A DNA stretch of 58,852 nucleotides from Deltaproteobacteria bacterium HGW-Deltaproteobacteria-15 (GTDB taxonomy: Bacteria; Desulfobacterota; DSM-4660; Desulfatiglandales; HGW-15): positions 1-58,852 of the forward strand of contig PHBH01000047.1 of assembly GCA_002840535.1 (NCBI GenBank). The letters are read 5' to 3'. Below are positions 1 through 7,000 of this stretch, in pieces (the first letter of the stretch is position 1; each line of letters opens with the position of its first letter). The position numbers were made by a program, and so were the translations under genes. The notes beneath the pieces were generated by a model. It was given only the letters and a program-made list of their open reading frames with translations, was not told the DNA's origin and searched no databases.

Positions 1-57
1 CAGGAGGGGCTGAAGGCATTCCTGGAAAAGAGAAAAGCGGTCTGGAAAAACGAGTAA
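1..57 (+). CDS. Enoyl-CoA hydratase/isomerase family, C-terminal end (partial)
   Basis: The window opens inside a reading frame that ends at TAA (55-57). The 18 visible residues have the pattern EGLKAFLEKRKAVWKNE. The EG-x-KAFLEKRKP/AxW/F form is the usual C-terminus of crotonase-superfamily enoyl-CoA hydratases, where the segment is the last helix. Only the tail is seen, so the assignment is by resemblance. A textbook terminator follows 28 bases later. A degenerate relative of the same family lies at 15364-15823. Confidence 0.6.
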   Translation, partial: QEGLKAFLEKRKAVWKNE

Positions 58-85
58 AACACACTTACCGCGGCAGAGAGCCAAG

Positions 86-106
86 GGCGGGGCAACCCGC
101 CTTTTT
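86..106 (+). terminator. Rho-independent terminator after the enoyl-CoA hydratase gene
   Basis: GGCGGG, a GCAA tetraloop (GNRA type) and CCCGCC form a perfect 6-bp GC stem at 86-101, followed by TTTTT at 102-106. It lies just after the stop codon at 57 and before the convergent cyclase gene, so it fits intrinsic termination of the plus-strand gene. Confidence 0.85.
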
Positions 107-161
107 GTTTGAACAGCCATCATGGCGGCGAGTTCCTATCACCTCACCTCACCGGGGACAG

Positions 162-2363
162 CTACTTCTCGGTTAGGTTCCACACTCCGTCCCACGAAGA
201 GCTTGAATCGCATGAGAGAGCCTTGCAGCGGTGAGCGTAAACAGTCGCAACGGGATCGTCCGGGAGCGATTCAAAGATTGCAAGGGCTTCCGGCCATTGC
301 TTTCGGTAGCAGTAAGCCAGCGCCTGGTGGAAGCTCTCTATTGCCGCAGTGTTCGGTTCGTTCTCGAATCCGAGGGGCTCATACACCCTGACGGGTGTCT
401 TGCGGCCTACTACACGCAGCTGACCGATCTCTCGCCCTGAGAGCCGCCCGTTCACTTGCGCCCACGTCACCTCGGACACCATCAGGTAGGTGCCAAAGGG
501 CTTGTTCGCCCCTTCCAATCTCGATGCCAGGTTCGCTGCGTCTCCGAGCACGGTATAGTCAAAACGGCTGCGCGAGCCCATGTTGCCGACAACAACCGTT
601 CCGGTATGGATACCGATACGAGCGCGAAGAGTCTCTCCCGTTCTTTGCCTGAATTCCTCACGCCGCTCTTCCAGCTTGTGCTGACATCTAAGCGCGGCTC
701 TACACGCCCTGAGAGCATGATCGGACTGTTCAAGAGGAGCATTCCAAAAGGCTATGATCGCGTCTCCCTCGTACTTATCCAGAGTCCCGCCTTCCTCCAG
801 TATGATATCCGTCATATCCGAGAGGTAATCATTGAGTAGACCGGTAAGGTCCTCCGGACCCAGCCTCTCGGAAATGGACGAAAAACCCTGCAAGTCGGAA
901 AAAAAGATGGTGAGCTCTCGCCGCTCCCCGCCGAGTTTTAGCTTCGACGGATCGTCCAGTATGCGCTCGATGACCACCGGACTGAGGTAGTGCTTGAAAG
1001 CGTGCTTCAGGAAAGCCTTCTGCCTCCCCTCAGTGGCATAGTTGAAAACCAGGCCACCCACCAATGAAGCTACGACCGCACTCTGGCCGACAACCACGGG
1101 CCACCAGACGCCCAGAGCGTAGGCCGCCATGCCCGCCGCGGCCGGCACGGGCAGGAAGATGGTGATGATGAGCAGGGTGTGCCATGCTTTCCGGCTGAAA
1201 AGCACGACAGCAAAAGCGCTGATCCAGCCCAGGAAAAGCGTGGCCGATATCACCGGCAGCCTGGGGGCATCGACCATGAAATCGCGCGAAAGCAGGTTGT
1301 CGAGCATCGTAGCGTATATTTCGACCCCGGGATAGACATTGCCGACCGGCGTCGGTTTAAGATCGTAAAGCCCCGGAGCGCTCAACCCGAAAAAGACATA
1401 GCAATCCTTGAAAACGCCGACGTCTATTGTGGGCTCCTCTCCTGCGCGGAGCCGCATCTCGGATTGAATAACCGAGGCAGCGCTATATGTCGGATGCGTG
1501 GACGAAGGACCGCGAAAGCGAAGGATAGCCTTTCCCGATCGGTCTATGGGGACTGTGACGCTGCCGATTTGCAGCAAGTGGTCGTCGATGCGGGCTGATG
1601 CGGGTCCGCGACCGGATGCATCTGCCGCAAAGTAGGGGGCGATACCGAGAGACAGCACCGGCTGCCCATCGAATACCCTGAACGGGCTCACACGGCGAAA
1701 GACGCCGTCCACATCCGGCCCATCCATAACGTTGGCCAGAAATGAAGCGGTATCTGCAACTTCCGGAATGGGGAAGGAGGCATGAACCATCACGAAGCTT
1801 TCGCGTCCCGGATCCTTTAGCCATTCATCCAGATGGTCAAAAACAAGCCGTGGTCTTCGAACGTCTTTCGGCCAGACTGCAGCGCTGCCTGTGTCCTTTC
1901 CGCCGAAGAGGGTGCCGACAAAAGCGGGTGCACGTCTGATGGCCTCACCCAATGAAGCGTCGTCAGATGCTCCATACACAGAAGGCTCGCTGTAGATCAC
2001 ATCAAAAATAACCGCTTTTGCGCCGCTGCGAGTGCAAAAGTCGATTACGGGCCCGTAGACTTCACGGGGCCAGGGCCAGGACAAACCATTCTCCCGCGCT
2101 CCCCAATCGAGGCTGTTCTGATCCAGCAGAATCAACTTGATCCTGCCGGTGGCAGGTCCCGGAGCGGCAAAATAATTGACCCGCCATGCCCAGGTGACAA
2201 ACTCCAGCCGGTCCAGCGCCCCCGTCGCCCACAAAAGGAGCGAAACGAGCGCCGAACCGGCTCCGATGAGGGTTACATAGACGATTTTTTTTAAGTTCCT
2301 CGTCGCCAATTCCGCTTTCCTGTCAATGAGGAGATCAAGAAATAGATTGCATTCTTCTCTCAC
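162..2363 (-). CDS. CHASE2-domain class III adenylate cyclase
   Basis: Predicted membrane sensor that makes cAMP from ATP. An N-terminal transmembrane helix (about 26-48) leads into an extracytoplasmic CHASE2 domain (about 60-365). Three more helices (about 370-440) and a C-terminal class III cyclase domain (about 480-680) follow. In the cyclase domain I see metal-binding Asp490 (FFSDLQGF) and Asp534 (KYEGDAIIAFW). The Lys530/Asp602 pair marks ATP rather than GTP, and Asn611/Arg615 of NLASRLEG are the transition-state residues, so the enzyme looks active. A tail of about 50 residues follows. The start given is a GTG with no clear ribosome site. A TTG 18 codons in, preceded by AGGA, is an alternative, and the first codons lie against a dispersed repeat (2362-2535). 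It converges with the upstream hydratase gene. Confidence 0.9.
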   Translation of the reverse strand: MREECNLFLDLLIDRKAELATRNLKKIVYVTLIGAGSALVSLLLWATGALDRLEFVTWAWRVNYFAAPGPATGRIKLILLDQNSLDWGARENGLSWPWPREVYGPVIDFCTRSGAKAVIFDVIYSEPSVYGASDDASLGEAIRRAPAFVGTLFGGKDTGSAAVWPKDVRRPRLVFDHLDEWLKDPGRESFVMVHASFPIPEVADTASFLANVMDGPDVDGVFRRVSPFRVFDGQPVLSLGIAPYFAADASGRGPASARIDDHLLQIGSVTVPIDRSGKAILRFRGPSSTHPTYSAASVIQSEMRLRAGEEPTIDVGVFKDCYVFFGLSAPGLYDLKPTPVGNVYPGVEIYATMLDNLLSRDFMVDAPRLPVISATLFLGWISAFAVVLFSRKAWHTLLIITIFLPVPAAAGMAAYALGVWWPVVVGQSAVVASLVGGLVFNYATEGRQKAFLKHAFKHYLSPVVIERILDDPSKLKLGGERRELTIFFSDLQGFSSISERLGPEDLTGLLNDYLSDMTDIILEEGGTLDKYEGDAIIAFWNAPLEQSDHALRACRAALRCQHKLEERREEFRQRTGETLRARIGIHTGTVVVGNMGSRSRFDYTVLGDAANLASRLEGANKPFGTYLMVSEVTWAQVNGRLSGREIGQLRVVGRKTPVRVYEPLGFENEPNTAAIESFHQALAYCYRKQWPEALAIFESLPDDPVATVYAHRCKALSCDSSSSWDGVWNLTEK

Positions 2364-2535
2364 AGAGCGTACAGAGCAAAGCGGTGGCTTGACGTTGCGG
2401 TGCTACCTGCAAATCCGGCAGCAGCTTCTTTGTGCTCCGAAGAGGTCTTGACCTGTTTTTTGGAATCAAAAAACAGGTCAAATGGCGCTCTCTCCTCTGT
2501 TACTCTGCGGTCTCTAGCGAAGCGTGCGAGAGACC
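2362..2535. repeat. Dispersed repeat, copy A, with 13-bp hairpin
   Basis: About 170 bases that align with 53971-54133. Both begin with a CAGAGC...ACAGAGC motif, carry a long A/T-centred inverted repeat, and end in CTCTG...AGCGAAGCG(T/G)GCGAGAGAC. In this copy the inverted repeat has perfect 13-bp arms at 2450-2462 and 2467-2479 with loop GAAT. The element fills the gap between the cyclase and M48 protease genes and abuts the cyclase start. Confidence 0.7.
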
Positions 2536-2567
2536 TTCTTGTTTACCCGCCAGTGAATGTGAACTAT

Positions 2568-3506
2568 TCAATACACTTGGCCCATGGCTAACTCAAACCG
2601 CAATTTCCTGACGGCAGGGGCGGCGCCGGCCGAAAGAGAGCTTCCGATAGCCTGTCTAATAAAAGCTATCCGATCCTCGGGGTCCGGATGGGTCTTGGCA
2701 AAGTCCAGTCCTCCAGGCTTCAGCTGCTTTTCCATTTCGGTGAGCATTTCCACCAGGGCCTGCGGGTTGTATCCCACCCGCTTGAGTATTATGACGGCAG
2801 AACTGTCCGCCTCCTGCTCCAACAGCCGCCCATAACCATTGTTTACAAGCGTAGAGGTAATGTCGCTGATTGACCCTTCGAAAGCTTCGGCAACCTGAGC
2901 CACCTCTGCAACACCCATATTTTTGGCGCTCTCCGTCGCAATGAGGGTCAGAGCCGAAGTCAACCTGGCTGTCTTGATAGCCTTGAGCCCGTGTTGAGCC
3001 TGCACATGGCCGATTTCGTGAGCCAGCACCGCTGCAAGCGCGTCTTCGGTTTTGCAGAGCTTCAGCATGCCCCGTGTGACGAGGACAAGCCCTCCCGGAG
3101 CAGCAAAGGCATTGATCTCCGGTGAATCGACTATCAGGAAGTGATAGCCGCCAAACGTATACGGCCGATCGGATGCCAGGGCCAGGCTCTGGCCGACCTG
3201 GTTTACATAGAGGTTCGCCTCCTCGTTGTTGTACGGGCGATGCCTGCCGAGAATTGTCGCGGCTACGGACCTCCCGATATAGTATTCCTGCTCAGGCGTA
3301 ATATCCTCGACCGTCTTGCCGGCAGCGGCTGCGCTCTTGTTGATCGAATCCGCCTGATCCCTTGAAACATAGCCGGTCTCGACACCAAGCTCGGTAGCCA
3401 TTTGCAGTGCAGGCTCCAGCAACTCGCAACCGATCATGGACAGCATGAGCACTGCCGTGATCGCACCGAAAATCGTGGTCCTGAATCCAAAGATCTGAAC
3501 TCTCAT
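2568..3506 (-). CDS. M48 family zinc metalloprotease, lipoprotein
   Basis: Predicted periplasmic, lipid-anchored metalloprotease of the BepA/LoiP-like M48 group, which takes part in quality control of envelope proteins. A hydrophobic N-terminus ends in a lipobox (LSMIGC, Cys27). The HEIGH zinc-binding motif gives His163, Glu164 (catalytic) and His167. The downstream EQEAD segment supplies the likely third ligand, Glu232. Length (312 residues) fits the M48 catalytic domain without TPR repeats. The start codon overlaps the stop of the upstream SH3 gene (ATGA, 3503-3506), so the two are translationally coupled. The native substrate cannot be read from sequence. Confidence 0.9.
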   Translation of the reverse strand: MRVQIFGFRTTIFGAITAVLMLSMIGCELLEPALQMATELGVETGYVSRDQADSINKSAAAAGKTVEDITPEQEYYIGRSVAATILGRHRPYNNEEANLYVNQVGQSLALASDRPYTFGGYHFLIVDSPEINAFAAPGGLVLVTRGMLKLCKTEDALAAVLAHEIGHVQAQHGLKAIKTARLTSALTLIATESAKNMGVAEVAQVAEAFEGSISDITSTLVNNGYGRLLEQEADSSAVIILKRVGYNPQALVEMLTEMEKQLKPGGLDFAKTHPDPEDRIAFIRQAIGSSLSAGAAPAVRKLRFELAMGQVY

Positions 3507-3994
3507 CGCACATCTCCTTCAGAGGATTTCAATGAGCCGGCTTTCAGGAAGCTCTGGATCTGCGCCGGAGTCATCTTTATCGCTTCCATTCTGTCCACCG
3601 ATGCGAAATCCGCCCCTGCATGCTTGGACTTGAACTCTTTCTCCGTCTCCAGGTTGAATCCCTTGCCGGCAAGCGTGATCTCTTTCCCGGAAGCATCCAC
3701 CCGCGCATCGCCTTTCCCTGGATTCAGTACGATCTTCTTGTCCGAGAGCGCAGACTCGTGAATCCAACCCTGCTGCCCCCTGGCCGTTTTGACCTCCGCC
3801 CAACCGGCTTTCCGCTGCTGGATGGACACCTGAGCGCCATAGGAGACAAGCTCGACCACAGGCGCCAGAAAGGATGGCGTCGATCGGACCTGACCGGTCC
3901 TCACCTGAACGCTCATGTAACCGCCATCAGATGAAACAGAGCCTGCGGTCAACAAGATGACTGAAATGCAAACGAGAACCTTCCATCGAATCAT
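3503..3994 (-). CDS. Secreted bacterial SH3-domain protein
   Basis: A 163-residue protein with a cleavable signal peptide (about 1-22, ending in TAGSVSS). A bacterial SH3 (SH3b) domain follows at about 27-90, with the usual V-R-T-G/L-R-S opening, the YGAQVSI turn and a WAEVKTARGQQGWIH end. The C-terminal 60 residues are polar and not recognised. SH3b domains commonly bind cell-wall or protein ligands in the periplasm. It is the first gene of a two-gene unit with the M48 protease and overlaps it by 4 bases, so it may be an accessory or targeting partner of that protease (inference). Confidence 0.8.
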   Translation of the reverse strand: MIRWKVLVCISVILLTAGSVSSDGGYMSVQVRTGQVRSTPSFLAPVVELVSYGAQVSIQQRKAGWAEVKTARGQQGWIHESALSDKKIVLNPGKGDARVDASGKEITLAGKGFNLETEKEFKSKHAGADFASVDRMEAIKMTPAQIQSFLKAGSLKSSEGDVR

Positions 3995-4603
3995 AGAGTT
4001 CCTCCCCCGAATCCCGCTTAGTTGCCGCTAACCTCCCCCCACTTTTTGTGGAGGACCCGGATAGGTTCGACCGATCCGGGGTGAAGAGGGCGTAGAGAGA
4101 CCCCAAACTTGACACCCTCGTAAAAAGTCGGAAAACGCCCTTTTTCGTCATTCAACCGGGGTGACGACTTTTTTCGAGACCGTCAAACTTCACTGCCCTA
4201 AGGAAAAACTTTTGTTTCGGTCATTTGGACTTTTTGACATTTGGTACCCAATACGTAATGGTACTACGCATCAGAATGCAGCATTTTGCATGCCATGGGA
4301 AGGATTTCCCAAAAATGACCAATTTGCGCAAGCTGGCGATTAAACCTGGACCGAGTTCTCTCGGTTCATGTGCATTTTTTGGTACACCCTGTCGATGTTC
4401 TTATCCACTTCATTTCCTGCTAAACTCGCTTGATCTCAAAGACTTTCGGCACATCTCCCCGATCCTGAACGAGAGAGCAGATAACCAGAATTTTATGTTC
4501 ATCCAGTCCGCGTGGACTCGCGACAAAGAATTGCTTTACACTTTTCCACCACCTATGAACCGTACTGAGCTTGCGCTCACGAGACTGTAGGAGGCAGGGT
4601 ATC
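3995..4603. other. Intergenic region between divergent SH3 and CHAT genes
   Basis: About 600 bases with no credible gene. It contains the inverted repeat at 4117-4178. Open frames here (for example 4225-4590) lack a ribosome site and any family-like pattern. A weak sigma-70-like pair, TTGCTT and TATGAA separated by 17 bases (the second at about 4554), lies upstream of the CHAT gene and could be its promoter. Confidence 0.5.
4117..4178. repeat. Interrupted inverted repeat (REP-like)
   Basis: CTCGTAAAAAGTC (4117-4129) and GACTTTTTTCGAG (4166-4178) are complementary over 13 positions with one mismatch and enclose a CGTCATTC-containing centre. The layout is that of short dispersed intergenic palindromes common in deltaproteobacterial genomes. 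I see no second full copy in this window. Confidence 0.6.
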
Positions 4604-6982
4604 ATGAACTTACGTTTGAAAAAAAGGAATCGTCTTTTTCTTGCTGTGACCCTGTGTGCAATTTTCGGCTTGGCGGCCGGTTGCGCTACGTCGCCTTCAC
4701 CCACAGGAACCAGTACAAGCCTCACGGACCTTGAGATGGTAGGCCGCTTTGGTGATCTGGAGAAGGCAGCGGAAGGAAAACTGAGTGCTCAAAATCCAAC
4801 TGCAACGGCGGTCCAAGGTCCCCTGTGTCTCGCCTACGCCAGAGTCAAGCGGTACGACAAGCTTTTCAATTGCCTGGACCAACTCGAAGCCCAGATCCAG
4901 TCTGGGGATACGGTGTTAACAACCGACAAGGCCATGATCTCGAATTCAGACGGGACACCGATGCCCAACATGCTTCGCGCAGAGGCGTTGATGGAACTCG
5001 GTAACTATCCGGGCGCTGTCAAGCAGGCCAAAGTCGCCCTAGGGAGGGTACAGGATCGAATGGTGGCAGGGTTGTGGTCGCCGAAGCGGTACCGATTGTC
5101 GATCATGGGCACCCTCGGGCTGGCTTATGCTCTCGGCGGGGACCGCAAGAATGCTGTGGAGACGGCAAAACAGATCGAAGACCTCTCGCTGGGCTTTGTC
5201 GGTAGCGCATTCACCCGCCCTTTACGGGCCAATGTGCTGGCCAGAATCCACATGGCCCTGGGTGAGTATGGAAAGGCCTTCGAGTACGTGAAAGACGAAG
5301 ACAGCGCATGGAACCGAACGGTGTGGTTCCTCAACGATGCCGCCTGGGGGTATTCGGGGGGAGATGGCGCGGAGATCCATGTCACGCTGCCGAAGCTGTT
5401 CATTCGCGGCAAGTGCCTTTCGGAAATCGGGCGCATGGATGAAGCGAAGCGGACCTTGGACGCGATCCTGCGAAACGTGCGGATTGAAGACAATGGCGAA
5501 CTCTACTGGCTCACCCTGTTTGAAAGGGGGAGGGTTGCCGAGCAGCAGAACAACTTCGTCGAAGCCATCAGTTTTTACACCAATGCGATCGAGGTGATCG
5601 AGCGACAACGGTCGACCATCCACTCGGAGGTTAACAAGATCGGTTTTGTCGGGGACAAGCAAACCGTCTACGCACGCCTCATCGCCCTGCTTTCAGAGCA
5701 GAACCGGGTTGCTGAAGCCTTCGACTATGTCGAGCGCTCCAAATCGAGGGCACTGGTAGACATGCTCGCCTCCAGGAAGGAATTCGCTGTTCAGGGGCTT
5801 GATCCGCATAGGACAAGGCAGTTGCTGGCTGAGCTGGAAGCCCTGGAAATGGGCTCCCGGGTCCAGGTCGAGTCTGGCAACCCCCCCGGGAATACGGGCG
5901 CGCGCGGTCTTCAGATTGCCTTGCAGGAGATTAAACGCACCTCCCCGGACCTTTCCAGTCTGGTCACGGTTTCCTCTGTGCCCGTGGAAACCCTCAGAAG
6001 TCTTGTCCGGGAAGGCGAAACGCTGGTCGAGTATTACTATCAAGGGACCCGGATGGTTGTCTTCGTCCTCAACCGCGACGGGCTGCGGATGTTGACCCAG
6101 GACGCAACCGGTATCGATCAAGAGATTCAGCGCTTCCGAAACGACATTCAGCACGTGGACACTCAGGCGTGGCAGGACTCGGCCCGAACGCTCTATACCA
6201 GGCTCTGGAAACCCCTGGAAGGGGTGATCACCGAAAAGCGCGTCATCCTCGTGCCCCACGGGTCGCTGCATTACCTCCCCTTTGCGGCTTTGCTGAGAGC
6301 GGACGGCAGTCCCTTGATTGAGCATTTCCACATCCGGTTTCTTCCCAGCGCAAGCATCCTCCAATTTCTCCGGCCGGCAATGGCGACACAAAGTCCAAGG
6401 CTCCTCATTCTAGGCAACCCGGATCTCGGCGATGCCGCCCTGGATCTGCATTTTGCCGAGAGCGAAGCCAGGGCCGTATCAACACTCTCTCCTGACTCCC
6501 GCATGATGATTCGCAGGGAAGCCTCGGAAACGAATTTCAGGAAGGCTTCGCCGTCCTTCCATCGGCTCCATTTCGCAACTCACGGCAAATTCCAGGCAGA
6601 GTCGCCGCTCGAATCACGGCTCTATCTGGCAAAAGATGGCGAGAACGACGGGATGCTGACGGCCGGCGAGATTTACACGATGAGCATGGATACCGACCTG
6701 GTGACCCTGTCTGCCTGTGAGACCGGGTTGGGCAAGGTTGCCGGTGGTGACGACGTAGTCGGGTTGACGCGGGGATTCCTTTTTGCCGGCAGCAGGTCCA
6801 TCGTTGCAAGCCTGTGGAGCGTCGACGATCAGTCGACGGCGGAACTCATGAGAACATTTTACGAGAATCTCACCAACATGAGCAAAGACAAGGCATTGTC
6901 TGAAGCCCAGATCAGGATTCGAAAGTCTTTTCCACACCCGTATTTTTGGGCCGCATTTCAGCTTACGGGCAGGGCCGATTGA
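4604..6982 (+). CDS. CHAT-domain (caspase-like) lipoprotein with TPR-like repeats
   Basis: A 792-residue protein with a lipoprotein signal (FGLAAGC). A long helical region (about 60-480) resembles tetratricopeptide repeats, for example the stretch LYWLTLFERGRVAEQQNNF. A C-terminal CHAT domain (about 530-790) follows. CHAT proteases use a Cys-His dyad; here His660 (HFATHGKF) and Cys705 (LSACETGLG) are both present, so it should be catalytically competent. I chose the ATG at 4604 because AGGAGG lies 9 bases upstream. An in-frame TTG at 4571 would add 11 residues ahead of the signal peptide. CHAT proteases are usually cytoplasmic, so the lipobox is unusual. The TPR region may bind the activator or substrate (inference). 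Confidence 0.88.
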   Translation: MNLRLKKRNRLFLAVTLCAIFGLAAGCATSPSPTGTSTSLTDLEMVGRFGDLEKAAEGKLSAQNPTATAVQGPLCLAYARVKRYDKLFNCLDQLEAQIQSGDTVLTTDKAMISNSDGTPMPNMLRAEALMELGNYPGAVKQAKVALGRVQDRMVAGLWSPKRYRLSIMGTLGLAYALGGDRKNAVETAKQIEDLSLGFVGSAFTRPLRANVLARIHMALGEYGKAFEYVKDEDSAWNRTVWFLNDAAWGYSGGDGAEIHVTLPKLFIRGKCLSEIGRMDEAKRTLDAILRNVRIEDNGELYWLTLFERGRVAEQQNNFVEAISFYTNAIEVIERQRSTIHSEVNKIGFVGDKQTVYARLIALLSEQNRVAEAFDYVERSKSRALVDMLASRKEFAVQGLDPHRTRQLLAELEALEMGSRVQVESGNPPGNTGARGLQIALQEIKRTSPDLSSLVTVSSVPVETLRSLVREGETLVEYYYQGTRMVVFVLNRDGLRMLTQDATGIDQEIQRFRNDIQHVDTQAWQDSARTLYTRLWKPLEGVITEKRVILVPHGSLHYLPFAALLRADGSPLIEHFHIRFLPSASILQFLRPAMATQSPRLLILGNPDLGDAALDLHFAESEARAVSTLSPDSRMMIRREASETNFRKASPSFHRLHFATHGKFQAESPLESRLYLAKDGENDGMLTAGEIYTMSMDTDLVTLSACETGLGKVAGGDDVVGLTRGFLFAGSRSIVASLWSVDDQSTAELMRTFYENLTNMSKDKALSEAQIRIRKSFPHPYFWAAFQLTGRAD

Positions 6983-7000
6983 CCAGGCACCACTAATGGA

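Noticed and set aside
4225..4590. 121-codon frame in the intergenic region before the CHAT gene
   Set aside because: Translation has no domain pattern and it has no ribosome site; likely chance.
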